Shown: piece after piece, positions 11,557 to 22,233 of the stretch
Layout of the letters: each line of letters opens with the position of its first letter
How positions within the stretch are numbered: the first letter of the stretch is position 1
Source: Norana najaformis
Taxonomy: Eukaryota; Annelida; Clitellata; Crassiclitellata; Hormogastridae
Reading direction: 5' to 3'
Assembly (NCBI GenBank): GCA_964023275.1
Contig: OZ029921.1
Coordinates: 12,281,806 to 12,345,805, forward strand
Length of the DNA: 64,000 nt
Made by a program: the position numbers and the translations under genes
Notes under the pieces: model-generated
The model's input: only the letters and a program-made list of their open reading frames with translations
What the model was told of the DNA's origin: nothing
The model's database searches: none

Positions 11557-11680
11557 CATTCATAGGTCTTTCGCTCATAAGGCCTTTCATTCATAGGTCT
11601 TTCGCTCATAAGGCCTTTCATTCATAGGATTTTTGCTCATAAGGCCTTTCACTCATAGGAAAATCACTCCTGGGACCGTC
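11557..11680 (+). repeat. 31-bp minisatellite, about 3.5 units
   Basis: Units at 11557-11587, 11588-11618 and 11619-11649 plus a partial. The unit begins CATTCATAGGTCTTTCGCTC and ends ATAAGGCCTTT. Each unit is itself two related half-units (TCATAGG...TTTCGC / TCATAAGGCCTTTCA). The first two full units are identical. Confidence 0.92.
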
Positions 11681-11689
11681 GCTCATATG

Positions 11690-13640
11690 TATAAATTTTA
11701 GCAAACTTCAGAGTAGCAATTACCTAGCAGTTACAAAAGTAATCCTTCCAATCACCAATGCTTCCAATTAAGTACATAAAAGCAGGGACAAACAACTGAC
11801 TCCAAATGAATTTTCAACAACTATACAGCTATTACAACTAAGAATTCAATATACTGAAATTCTGCACTTTGAAGAAACCGCAAATATTTATAATGTATAT
11901 GTACATCAAAGCATTGATCATTTAATTCAGCAGAAATGCTTCCCACGCTTGGTATAAAAAGGGCCTGAAATGATGACCAGTCAAACATTTGCAGCAATCG
12001 AGTCAAGAGTCAAGAAGAAAGCTTCGGCTCTTTGCTGTGTGTAAAGAAGAAATCCGAAGCCAGTTTTGCAACAGAACTGGAAGGTGAATTCAGCATCTCA
12101 AAGTCAGGAAAACAAACATTCATACTGACTGGCTTTGATTACTACAACACCGCATAACTAAAGATGGCAATAAAGTTTGACATTGCTGCATGGCCTGAAG
12201 TCTTAAATGTAAGGCAAATGTAGTTAGCACCAGAAGGAAAGTGGCCAGGATCAACAAGGCGGAACACAATCATGAAGGAAACATACCCAGAGCACTCGCT
12301 AAAAAGGAAGTTGGCCAGATGAAAACAATAATGAACAAGACATTAGCTGGGTTAGAGCAATGAATGATAATGGCCGAGAACCTGAGGTCTGCCAAATCAT
12401 TTGATAAACTGCAAGTATTAACAGGTCAAGATAAAAAGCATTATGATTCCTTCTAAAAATGCAAAACTTCTGACTAATATAAAGAAATTTATGAATTTAA
12501 GTTAAAGTATAAATGTATAACCTAGTTAATTTGAGTAGGCTATTGTAGTATATCACACTGCACAGTAAGTCTAGCCACTATAGAAGTTATTGGAGGTTAG
12601 GATGAAGGGACAGCTAATCGCAGAGAACTGATACCAACACCTGGTTTACATCAGCAGTCCCGGTCAGCGAGTAGCCAGTAGGGCTTCTGATTTATTACCT
12701 TGTCCAGACAGGTAGAGGAAATCTTAGATTTCATACAACTGACTCACCAGCCCACTCAGACAGCTGTGCAGAGACAGTGTACTGAAAGAAGAGTTTGCTT
12801 GTGAGTCCTGCGCCTCAAGGGTCGCTGACGAACACAAGTCTCCTTTCAGGATATGGTGGCGAGCGGTGCTATTGATCAGAGGCTTTACCTTCGGGGGACT
12901 TTAGGCCTTTAACAGCACGCGGGTTCGTGAATGGATCAGTCCGACCGTACAGAGATGTAACACCGATTCTTCCTTTCACACGTATATTACAACTATGTAC
13001 ACCATTATATACAGCAAGAATACATAAGGCCACACAAGTACAGATACAGATGCACATCGAAACGGAGTCAAGCCAGCGGACACGCCGAGACCAATAGAGC
13101 AAGACGGAACCAGTCAGAGAGAGATACACAGACAGACTGAGCTGAATAAAGGTGTAGATTTCAGACAAAGAGAATCCTAGCATCCAATCAAATAGATATC
13201 CGGAGTAACTCCATAACTATTGACCAGTGGGGGTTCAACACATATCGCTGGACGAGAGAACCTCAGACAGGATCTATACTAAGTCAGTCTGGCTTGAGAT
13301 ACCATACAGATCAGTCGATTAGCTCTGAGATTCTACCCTCAGAGATAGAACGCAGTTAGAAATGTAGCCATAGTGTCTAGTGTATGATCGATACTACCGG
13401 GTAAAATAGAATGAGATTTGTCTTAGGCTTAGGCTTCTGGCTCACTCCACAACTGAACTAGAATCTCGCTCGCGTTATGTCAAACAATCATTCGAAGAAC
13501 ATTCAAGTGCTGAATGACAATCCGAGAATAAACGATGAAACTGTACAATGCGAACTGGATGAGAACCTTTATCATAATTGGTAGAAATGAACTCTACCAT
13601 AAATGTGTATAAAAGCCTATTTTATCAGCAGAATTCAAAA
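11690..13640. other. Unassigned intronic sequence (two blocks)
   Basis: 11690-12540 is AT-rich with nothing recognised. 12541-13640 is less AT-rich and looks element-derived. On plus a TGGTGGCGAGCGG at 12852 resembles a primer-binding site, and on minus an AATAAA-type signal and a 104-codon frame (13183-12872) are present. No transposon protein motif, inverted termini or second LTR could be found. Confidence 0.4.
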
Positions 13641-13647
13641 TCAAAAC

Positions 13648-13683
13648 AATTACACTAGTTTAATGCACAAATAAAAATTTGGC
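13648..13683 (+). repeat. 36-bp exact direct repeat, copy 2
   Basis: Identical to 1898-1933 in the same orientation, in the same ITPR intron 11.75 kb away. See the entry for copy 1. Confidence 0.85.
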
Positions 13684-13744
13684 GTTGCCAACTTCTGGTT
13701 TCTGGTCTAGATTATTTTTACCCCAGAGATCTCGTATGTTTTAT

Positions 13745-13960
13745 ATCTGGGTTCAAAATGGCATCAATATTTCAGCTATACAGTATATAGTTAAGATATC
13801 TAGATCATAAGTATGCCATGTAGATTCAAGATAGTTTACAAATCTGCATTTCATATGGATGGCACATCGGTAAACCAGTTGAATTTTATATGGTACCCAT
13901 ATGTTAGCTATACCTGATTGGGATATCTAGACCACATTTACACCATATCTGTATCTAATT
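13745..13960 (+). repeat. 126-bp satellite-like monomer, about 1.7 copies
   Basis: Same monomer as 8715-8960: GATATCTAGA landmarks at 13795 and 13922 are 127 bp apart, and GGCACATCGGTAAAC matches the first unit of the other locus. Confidence 0.75.
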
Positions 13961-14453
13961 ACGCCCATACAATGTTAATTATACAATCAGCACTTGAAGT
14001 TTAAATTAAGCTAAAGATACGATGCACGTACATTAAGCGATCGCTGGAGGTCAACATGGCCATAACCATCATTATCAGTGGGATGCCACTCTCTACAGCA
14101 GCACTGCTGTTGTAACAACTCCAACCATCCCGGTCTTGGGCTTGTATCTATGTTTAGCCCGAAGTTGAGAGGGCAAATGTTGCCATATGGTAACCATATG
14201 TACTCCACATGACGTTACTGTTGGGGCATGGTGCATATGAATGAGTTCATCAGGGTCATGGCACCTTAGTTGTGAGTGGTGTACTGTGCAAATCTGATGC
14301 AGGCAGTAAAAGCACATCTGACATCTTCTTCTCGTGCCCTTAGGTCAATTTCTGGTGCAAGGTCACACCCAGGTTGCACAAAACAGTGAAGAAAGAGACA
14401 TCAGGGAACCGATGCTGCAGAAAGGGCAAATCAGTCTTACAGAACAGCCTTAC
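13961..14453. other. Intron downstream of ITPR exon e, unassigned
   Basis: Not AT-rich. The minus strand has a 74-codon frame (14317-14096) with several Cys/His (CFYCLHQICTVHH near its start) that resembles no family I can name. No splice-bounded exon was found here. Confidence 0.4.
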
Positions 14454-14611
14454 CTTGGCACTGTTGCTTCCTTTGTCATCGTTGTAGGGTCTAATTCAAA
14501 TATGGATGCAATGTCATGTCCATGAGGAACCGAAACCAGGCTGTAGACTGGGGCATTTGGATTTCCTCGAAGTTTTGACCTCATGAGATCTGGCATTTGA
14601 TCACTGTCAAC
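14454..14611 (-). CDS. ITPR: ITPR exon e
   Basis: 158-nt exon. Acceptor CAATTTAG sits above 14611 and donor GTAAGG below 14454. It enters in phase 0 and leaves after AG, the first two bases of an arginine codon completed by the exon at 1795. It encodes [16 protein letters not shown], then [10 protein letters not shown] and [12 protein letters not shown]. This is the segment after AEVD in invertebrate ITPRs. The vertebrate form has a longer acidic insert at this point (from memory), which points to an invertebrate-type receptor. The acceptor lies inside a retroposon tail. Confidence 0.95.
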
Positions 14612-14700
14612 CTAAATTGAAATTGTAATTGTAACTGCAATTGTAATTACGACAATTTATACAGCATCGTCAGTTGCTAGCTACTTCAAGGGTGCTTTAC
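14612..14700 (-). mobile_element. Retroposon 3' tail abutting the splice acceptor
   Basis: On the minus strand it reads ...GCTGTATAAATTGTCG followed by TTACAATT repeats and CAATTTAG, then the exon. TATAAATT plus TTACAATTAC is the tail signature of the SINE at 47493 and of LINE families A and L here. The tail supplies the last bases of the intron. Confidence 0.65.
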
Positions 14701-14726
14701 AATGTCAAATGTTGGCGCATATAAGA

Positions 14727-14797
14727 GTCCAACAATAAATAATAAATGGATGATGTACAAACTCAAAATCATTCAATTATCATTTATTGTTGGACTA
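14727..14797. repeat. 15-bp inverted repeat (hairpin)
   Basis: AGTCCAACAATAAAT at 14727-14741 is the exact reverse complement of ATTTATTGTTGGACT at 14783-14797, with a loop of about 41 nt. It may be the two ends of a tiny MITE, but no target-site duplication is clear. Confidence 0.8.
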
Positions 14798-14808
14798 GCC
14801 CAAACCAT

Positions 14809-14860
14809 AAGCTATAATTTAAATTTTATGCTAAAAGCTATAATTTAAATTTTATGCTAA
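14809..14860 (+). repeat. 26-bp perfect tandem repeat, 2 copies
   Basis: AAGCTATAATTTAAATTTTA plus TGCTAA is repeated exactly at 14809-14834 and 14835-14860. Confidence 0.95.
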
Positions 14861-14964
14861 AGCATGATGACAGGCATTGTGATAGACTGAAACAAGAAGC
14901 ATCTTTGTCTTGCCTGTCCTTGTCTAGAATGTGTGTGTGTGTGGGGGGGTGGGTGGGTGTGTAC

Positions 14965-15186
14965 AACAGTAAAAGTACACCTGTGAATTACAGTGCTGAT
15001 GCTTTTGCACATAAATACTTCTGGTTATGCAAATTTTTATTTTCTGCAGGGGAGTTGTTCAGAAAAGTAAGTGCATATGTGTCCAAAAGCAGAAGCATAG
15101 CTGTGAATCACAGGGCAGATGCTTTTGTGTATACATGGGGCTGGTAATTTGAATTTTATTTTCTGCAGAGGGAGCTACTGAGAAAT
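14965..15186 (+). repeat. ~120-bp imperfect tandem duplication, 2 copies
   Basis: CTGTGAATTACAG (14981) and CTGTGAATCACAG (15101), GATGCTTTTG, and TTTTATTTTCTGCAG recur at a spacing of about 120 bp. The copies are roughly 75-80% identical by eye. A (GT)n/G-rich stretch at 14933-14961 precedes it. Confidence 0.75.
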
Positions 15187-15239
15187 AAGTGAGTTCAGTT
15201 TATACAAATTGTTTAAAATGAACTGTCTGCATCTGAGCA

Positions 15240-15460
15240 GGAATACAGGTTCTTTTCCCACCAAACCATCACCAAACTACACTGTTATCACTTTCAACTA
15301 GGTATCCAGATTTTCAAGAATGACTTCTGCTCCTCACTTCCTTCTTCTGATTCAGACTTATCTGCAGATGCCCTCTCACCAACTTCAATCTGTTCTAACC
15401 GAACTTCTTGATAAACATATTCCTCATTGTAGCAAAACCCCATTTATTACACATTTGATT
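15240..15460 (+). mobile_element. Short LINE fragment (EN-RT linker)
   Basis: Plus-strand codons give SHQLQSVLTELLDKHIP, the pattern (ELLDKHAP) that follows the endonuclease in CR1/L2-type LINEs. Short and frame-broken. Confidence 0.55.
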
Positions 15461-17123
15461 AGAATTATATTGCGTTGTGTTACATACTTACTATTGTTGA
15501 ATCTAGTGTACAGGCTAGTTAGAGTAGCTAATTAAGATTTAGATTTAAGAGTAGCTGGCCAGCTACATAATAGGTAGGGTTTTATTATTAATAAATGGCC
15601 AGCTTAAGTAGATAGTTAGATTTCAGTCAGTTTAGCTGAGCATTTCTTACAGAATAGGATATACATTTACATGTCAGCCTAGTAATACATTGCATGACAT
15701 AAAAGCAGTTATTCTGTTAGACAGATTGATGTTGGTCAACTAGTGAAATCAAATAAGTAAGGTTTAATGCAAAATAAATTTTCTTCCTCTGTGTAGTCAA
15801 CAATTTAATTACATTAAGGGCATATTTTTCAAATCCTGGTATATGGTGCTAATATTTGTTTGGCATATTAATCATGCTGTTTTCAAGATATCTGCATATG
15901 ACATACCTATTTGTTTTGAACTACTGGAATTCTTTTGGAACTACTTTGAATATTTATATACATGATACAGGGTTTTAAACAGAACTGAATGCAGTATTTT
16001 ATTAAATAAATTCTGAATATGCGAAAATCAGACTTAGAACTCATTTTTTCAGAGCCAGTCATAAATGTGATTCTGTGGTGCATTGGCAGCCAAAGAAGAG
16101 ACTGCAGGACAAGTATGGCCACAACATTCAGAACCAACTGTAATGGTTCAATAGTGAGTTGCTATAAGCCAGCTTACTGAGGACAAACACTGAGACCAGG
16201 CTGGCAGTGACTGATTAAAGCGATCAAGGAGTTGTCAAACTTGCTTTGCAATCAGGATATCAAGTTGCCCAATCACAAATGCCAGAACAGTCTTCCTTGA
16301 TATGAACACCTGGTGCTCTGAAATAAGCTGAACATCTGACTGCAGTTCTATAGCCTGCATATGTTGGCAGTACTCCTCTTCAGTTGCAAGGCTTTAATGA
16401 CCACAAGGGTCTTGACTAAGAAGCTTGACAGCCTCAGGAGAATCTTGTTGATCCCCAATGTGAAGCATGTCAGCAACTTTGCAATTAGAAGGAAAACAGC
16501 AATTGTACCAGTCTTTGCACAGTTTGAAAACACAGACTGCAGTTCTTCAGGTATGTCACACATGCTCCTGAAAATTAGGACCCCCAGAAAGCCCTGTGGG
16601 GCACAATGAACGATCTCAAAAAGGATTCGAGAAGGCCATGCAGTTGGCCTAGGACGACCAAATGGATGAGAGTCATGAGAAGGCTCTGACAGCCCTGAAT
16701 ACCATCCTTCATACAGCAAGAAAGAAGGTCCACAACACAGCAATTTAGTGCTGCATTTTTCACATGACTTTGTACAGGCAAGTTCACCACCAGAGAGAAG
16801 ATAGAAGGAAAGAGAGAGAGAGAGAGACACTGCTTTATAGAAAGCTTACTGTTGAGCAACAAACCAGTTACTAGCATAGGAAAATGATGGCCAATCCTGT
16901 GTAGAGACTTGCATCCATGTTTGCTTGTGTCCCAAGGCATGTGTTCATGCCAAATCAATAGCAATGTGTTGCTATTAATAGAATGCAATGAATACAAGTT
17001 CCTATACAGCAAGCAATACAAAAGCCAGGACAAAAGTCGAAAATCAACAAGCTCTTTTGCTTCAAGACAAAGTCAACTAAGAATTCTAAAAATTAGCAAA
17101 AGAACTTTATGCAGATTTCTTAC
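15461..17123. other. Unassigned intron; possible decayed RT on minus
   Basis: 15545-15615 weakly resembles 50150-50230 (TGGCCARCTTAGGTAG-like words), suggesting an undescribed repeat. On minus, 16610-16500 reads CAPQGFLGVLIF...DIPEELQS, which could be a very decayed GVPQGSVLGPLLF...NDLP motif, but this is weak. Nothing else recognised apart from a short (AG)n at 16811-16827. Confidence 0.35.
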
Positions 17124-17219
17124 TTCAGCTGCCAGGTATTCACCAGTGGCAAGATGTTTGAAACGAAACAGGCTGTTCCAATAGCCAGCACCACCTCGAC
17201 AAGGATCATGATGAACAAC
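17124..17219 (-). CDS. ITPR: ITPR exon d
   Basis: 96-nt exon, 32 codons, phase 0 at both ends. Acceptor GTGTTGCAG lies above 17219 and donor GTAAGAAA below 17124. It encodes [14 protein letters not shown] and then [15 protein letters not shown], a strongly conserved MIR-repeat block of the IP3 receptor. It joins WEVE from exon 23539-23393 and continues with VDSD of the exon at 14611. The RTE family I copy 2 begins only 22 bp upstream of this exon, within the acceptor-side intron. Confidence 0.97.
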
Positions 17220-18172
17220 CTGCAACACAGTCACATGTTAATCACTATTTAGTTTATTAGCGCTCAGTATTTTAAAAGATGGCAATTGAAAAGATGAAAA
17301 ACAACAAAGCACCAGGACCATCTGGAATGACTGCCGAAATGTTTAAAGCACTTGGACATGATGGCATCGAATGGCTACACATCATTTTAAATGACTTCAT
17401 GAAACAAGAAAGGGTGCCACAAGATCTGAAGGAAAGTGAAATAATAGCAATATATAAACAAAAAAGGAGATGTATTGGAATGTAGTAACTACAGAGGAAT
17501 TAAGCTGTTGGAAATTGGATTGAAAGTTTATGAAAGGGTTAGGGAACGGGTCGAGCTACATGATAACCAGTTTGGTTTTAGGCCCGGTAGAGGCACAATG
17601 GATGCAATATTCATATTGATACAGGTGCAGGAGAAAATACTAGAAGGAAACAACATAAGATATTGGACTTTTGTAGAAAACTTTTGTGGAAAAGGCTTTT
17701 GATAGAATACCAAAAGAGTTGTATATTGGAGTCTGAGGAAAAAGGGAGTATCAGAGAAAATAGTGCGTATGAAGATGCACAGACTTCAGTGAGGAGCAAT
17801 ATACAAAATACAGTAAAATTTGATATTCGAGTGGGTGTACATCAGGGATCCTGCTTGAGTCCTCTGCTGTTCGTCATAGTAATGGATGCCACATAGGAAA
17901 ATGTGAGAAGAGAAGTATCATGGGATATGATGACCTCATAGTGGCAGACGATACAGCGACAAAGATACAAGGGCGTTTCTCTGATTGGCAGAAGGCACTG
18001 GAGAGCAAGGGTCTTAAAATAAATATCAATAAAACAGAGACCATGGTATGCTCCAAAATGGATGAGACACTTGTGGTCAAGGACATTGCAGGAAATGCAA
18101 TGAAACAAGTAGAAACCTTTAAATACCCTGGGTTGATAATGAATGTGTATCATGAGTGGCTAGCACATAGGC

Positions 18173-19710
18173 AAGAAACAAGAAAGCCTTGGCCTCCGCC
18201 CCGAAGCGTCTTCCTCGGATGCTGCTCCGACTTCAAAGGTACTCATACGAGCTTATCTATAAGCGAGGCACTGACATGCTATTAGCAGACACTCTCTCGC
18301 GTGCATTCCCTAGCGGCGCTACGGAGCCGACTGCGTTTGGAGAGGTGGTCACCCTGCTAGATCGAGTAGATGAGGAACAGATGGACGAACTGCGAACGAT
18401 AGCTTCTGCAGACACTATAGAGCGGCTGACTGATGCAGCGAAGGACGAGGACTATGCTCAATTAATACAGCAGATCGTGATAGGCTGGCCGGAAACGCCG
18501 ACCAACCTGTCGACAAATTTACGACCATACCATACGTTTGCAGATGAATTGAGTGTCAACTGCGGTCTGATCTTCAAAGGCGACTGCCTTGTCATCCCTC
18601 CTCCAATGCATGCCCACATCCTTGAACGGCTCCACAGCGCGCATACGGGTGTCAATTCCATCATTCGCCGAGCACGGGAAACGGTATTTTGGCCGGGACT
18701 CACGGCCGACATCAAACGCGTATCTGAGACTTGCGAAATCTGTGCCCGTTATCATCTATCAATGCAGAAGGAACCCCTGATGTGTCATCCGGTGCCAAGT
18801 CGGCCCTGGGAGAGAGTCGGGATAGACATCTTCACGTTTCACGACAGGGAATATTTAATCTCAGTCGATTATTTATCCGGGTTCTTCGAGATCGACCGTT
18901 TACCATCAAAAAAGGTATCGGACATCGTCTACTGCTTACGTCAACACTTTGCCAGGCACGGTTTTCCATCATTCGTAATTACAGATAATAGCCCTTTCTG
19001 TTCCCAAGAGTTCAAACGTTTCGTCGACAAGTATGAGTTCCAGCATATTACACTGTCTCCTAGATACCCACAATCAAACGGAAGGGTCGAAAACGCTGTG
19101 AAGACTGCTAAAAGAATCATGACCAAAGCCAGGGAGGCGAACTCTGACCCATTTCTGGCATTATTAGAATGGAGGAGTACGCCTTCTGAGCAACTGACTC
19201 TGTCGCCGGCTGAAATTATGTTTGGCCGTTGACTGAGAACGCGCCTTCCTGTTTCAAATAGGCTCCTCGATACAGCTACTTCAAAAGCCACCACGATCGC
19301 CCTATCAGAGGCCAAGGCCCGGCAAGCCTTCTATTATAACAGAAGCGGAAAAGCGAGGCCATCATTACCAGTCGGGCAGACAGTCCGAGTGAAGTACGAT
19401 GAACGCCCAGAATGGCGCAAGGCTCAGATAACGGCAGTCCTCCCCCACAGATCGTACGCCGTTCGTTTTGAGGATGGAACCACTCGCAGGAGAACTTCGC
19501 GCCACGTGACACCAAGCTCAGAGCCCCCCATCATGGAGGAAGACAGCGAGAGTCCGACAGACCGCAACATTCAACGAGCTAACCCCCGCAGCTGAATCAC
19601 CTTCGGTAGCCCTCTCCCCACCTCCTCCATCAGCCGCCCACGGTGGTCCGGCGCCGGTGATTACACGCTCTGGGCGAGTGGTGATACCCCCAGCTCGCTA
19701 TTCGGACTGA
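18173..19710 (+). pseudogene. Gypsy pol remnant: RNase H end and integrase
   Basis: The frame reads through LLRLQRYSYELIYKRGTD and LADTLSRAF (RNase H end, Mag-like), then the integrase. A zinc-binding region carries LHSAH and CEIC (near 18636 and 18736). The catalytic triad is visible as D in GIDIF (about 18823), D in ITDNSP (about 18979) and E in GRVENAVK (about 19090). There is one in-frame TGA at 19230-19232 where the family has arginine (a CpG transition CGA to TGA would explain it). The same frame then continues to 19595. A +1/-1 shift near 19565 moves the last residues, ending ARYSD with stop 19708-19710, into the next frame. Mag-clade assignment is by motif style. Confidence 0.9.
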
Positions 19711-19740
19711 GGCACTGCAAAGAAAAAGCCTAAAGAACTA

Positions 19741-19823
19741 GACAGTAGGACTCCATAGATTTAGACTAGATAATAGGACTCCGTAGATTTAACTAGATAA
19801 TAGGACTCCGTAGATTTAGACTT
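19741..19823 (+). repeat. ~30-bp tandem repeat, 3 units, in gypsy 3' UTR
   Basis: TAGGACTCCRTAGATTTA with an ACTAGATAA spacer occurs three times. Confidence 0.85.
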
Positions 19824-19905
19824 TTTTTTAAAAAAAAGACTTTCTTTCTCAACATATATTTCGACGCAGATGGTACTTTCAACTTGCGATTTTCTGTGGA
19901 AAGGA

Positions 19906-20084
19906 TGTATCATGAGTGGCTAGCACATAGGCCAATAGGGACACTGATATTAGGGTTGGACATATAAGCCACGCCCTGTACATGGGTGCGCAACCCTCAC
20001 TGATGCAAGGCCACCAGTCTGATAATATACATGTAGCTGAACACACGTGTCATAGTGTCTATACCTATAGGCCAACCTGAAATA
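19906..20084 (+). mobile_element. 3' LTR of the gypsy element (179 bp)
   Basis: Starts TGTATCATGAGTGG right after a purine-rich GTGGAAAGGA and ends CCTGAAATA before the GAATG duplication. A TATA-like ACATATAAGCC is near 19960. The termini are not the usual TG...CA, so the end could be mutated or atypical. Confidence 0.82.
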
Positions 20085-21036
20085 GAATGCTAAAGGAGAA
20101 TGCAAACATGATGTTAAGAACAGGATTAAGGCAGCATGGCCAAAATGGAAAGACCTATCGAGTGTATTATGCGATGTCAAAATGCCAGTTTAACTCAAAG
20201 GAAAAGTATACAAAACAATGATAAGACCAGTGATGATATATATACAGCAAAAGCCTGGACATTGATGGAAGAGGAGGAGAAGCTTTTGGAGAGAACAGAA
20301 ATGAGAATGCTCTGATGGATACCTGGAATCTCACTGAAAGACAAGAAAAGGAATGAGTATATCAGACAGAAATTGGGAGTGGCATGTATATCTGACAAGG
20401 TACGAGAAGCCAGGGTGAGACGGTATGGTCATGTGATTAGGAGAGAAGAGGAAAACTGCATTAAAAGAATTATGACAGCAGAGGTCTACGGACGCCGCAG
20501 TTGGGGACGACAAAAGAAGAGATGGGGAGACATGATTCAGTAAGACCTAAAGCTTCTCAGACTGAAGAAAGAATACACTGGAGATAGAAACAAATGAAAA
20601 AGAAGGATCCATGTGGCTGGCCCCTCTCCTAGGAGGGATTAATTCCAGCCAGAAGGAAGAAGATCGGACAACAAGGAACAGAGGCAGTATGCCTCACATG
20701 TTAGGGTTCAGAAAATGAAGTTCCTAAACACTTCATGCCTCTGACTGCCACTCAAGGTTTTCTTAACCTCCTTAGCATTAACCCCTAGCGTTACTCGGGC
20801 CCAAAATTCTATGTAAAAATTGTTAACCCCGAGCGTGACTCGGGGTAATTAGCATTCATAGTATATGGCTCTCAGCCTATTGCAAACATTATATTTTTGA
20901 AATCTAACGTCATTTAGGCTAAGATAATATAATTAAGCACAGAAATAAGTGGAAGATATTTTTAGAATTGGGTCATAAACATGAAAATCAACCAATCGAA
21001 TCGGACATTTAAATCACAAATTGCAAATAACCCAAG

Positions 21037-21470
21037 ATGGTGGCGCAGCATGGCCTTACCGACGGCGAAATTCGGCAAATGTTTGATGAATAATTGACAT
21101 CAGATGATGACAGTTTCAATTCATCTGACAACGAAAACCTGTTTGGTGCATCCAGTGTGGAAGATGAAGTGACTTTGGCTGAAGAACATTCTGACATCGA
21201 CACCGAGTTCACAGATAGCTTCTGATACAAGTTGTCAGAGCAACGTGAAACTGGGTCGGACGGATCCGATGCTAATGACTCGGGCGAGATAGACTGGACA
21301 GAATTTGTATCAGATTTTCCAGTTTAATCCTTAACTGTTTCATTTACACGTGTCTGTGGCAGACCAGCCCATGGTGCATCATTTTTTTCACTTCTTCTCA
21401 CTGTTTTTACATAACAATTTTTTGATGTGCTAGCTGAACAGACCAATCTGTATGCTCAGCAGAATAGATC
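21037..21470 (+). pseudogene. piggyBac transposase N-terminal remnant
   Basis: The ATG at 21037 opens VAQHGLTDGEIRQMFDE, then an acidic Ser/Asp/Glu-rich stretch typical of piggyBac N-termini, with in-frame stops after FDE and after TDSF. Near 21413-21466 the sequence reads FFDVLAEQTNLYAQQ, matching the start of the conserved piggyBac domain (FF...ETNRYAxQ). The catalytic DDD core was not found. It lies inside TTAA-bounded inverted repeats, which supports the call. Confidence 0.78.
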
Positions 21471-22233
21471 AGAGGAACTGCTGTTCATCATCAACTGCAG
21501 ATGAACCCATGCATGTGTCATTTACAAGTTACAACTATAATTTTCACATGGGTGGGTGGACTTGGGTAATCAGAATGCTATTACCCGGTTGGCCGGTTTG
21601 GTAATAAAATAGTGGGGGTAGATTTTCTGGTGGGAAATAATGTTGCCATTTTCATTGCCTATGAACTTCCCCAAAAGCCCAAGCAGATTTGGCAGATTCC
21701 AGAAGAAGGTCTAGGATAAAGCATCGACACTTCAGATGGGAACTTGCCAAAGAACTAAACAGAGGTTTCAGATGTGCTCGGCAGGCAACCGACTTGGGCA
21801 TGTTTCTCACCCATGCTGGCCGGAAGTGAGAGAGGTCACATCTTGGTCAGGCTTATAGGTTGCTGCCATACTTGCATCTTATGTTCAGAAATTAAGATCA
21901 CAACTCCCAAAGGGCTGCCCTAAGAAGATTAGTGTAAATGAAAAGCATTCAAAGTTGCTTTGTGCAGAGTTGGCCTCTTCCACATGTACCACAAGCAAAA
22001 TCATATAGTGGTTCCACGAACCAGTGCTGAGTAAATAAGTAAGTGCCTGTGGGGTATAAAGAAGGTAAGCAGTATAGCACATCAAAACAACTGTTCAAAT
22101 TTTCATTCTAAATTGTCTTCCTAAAACTATTCAGTCCAGTCTGTTGAGAAGGAGGAGTGGATCCAGGAAGCTTCAGCCATCTTCAAGATGACCATCCACT
22201 GTCAATCCACCACACTCAAGCATTTCTCAAATT

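Larger units (their letters stand above)
18146..20084 (+). mobile_element. Ty3/gypsy element, Mag-like, 5'-deleted, with 3' LTR
   Basis: Inserted in RTE copy 2 with a 5-bp duplication GAATG (18141-18145 and 20085-20089). The intact RTE copy 1 shows the empty site near 746-765. Only the first 27 bp of the 5' LTR remain (18146-18172, identical to 19906-19932). The sequence then jumps into pol at the end of RNase H. Gag, protease, RT and most of RNase H are missing. Integrase, the C-terminal tail, a 3' UTR with a short tandem repeat, a polypurine-like GGAAAGGA and a 179-bp 3' LTR follow. It cannot move by itself. Confidence 0.92.
17241..20693 (+). mobile_element. RTE-like LINE, family I copy 2, split by a gypsy element
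   Basis: RT starts at 17279 (KMKNNKAPGPSGMTAEM), with LKESEIIAIYK, FGFRPGRGTMDAIF and a broken FDRIPKE. Stop 17894-17896 and the YADD-to-YDD lesion (17926-17934) match copy 1. The element continues to 18145, is interrupted by the LTR element, and resumes at 20085 through the C-terminus (WGRQKKRWGD at about 20503). Relative to copy 1 it lacks 16 bp near 17540. TCACATGTTA occurs at both 17231-17240 and 20694-20703 and may be the 10-bp target-site duplication, which sets the borders used here. Confidence 0.87.

Noticed and set aside
11557-11680. CRISPR-like array
   Set aside because: Repeats are directly adjacent with no unique spacers, in a eukaryotic intron; it is a minisatellite.
12541-12870. 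LTR followed by a primer-binding site (TGGTGGCGAGCGG)
   Set aside because: No second LTR, no TG...CA ends, no gag or pol downstream; the resemblance to a Leu-tRNA site is too short to call.
14093-14317. Cys/His-rich minus-strand frame as a zinc-finger exon
   Set aside because: Spacing fits no known finger and no splice sites frame it; ITPR exons d and e join without it.
16348-16830. 160-codon minus-strand frame as a membrane protein gene
   Set aside because: No start context, no splice-bounded exon, codons run through an (AG)n tract; at best a very decayed RT.
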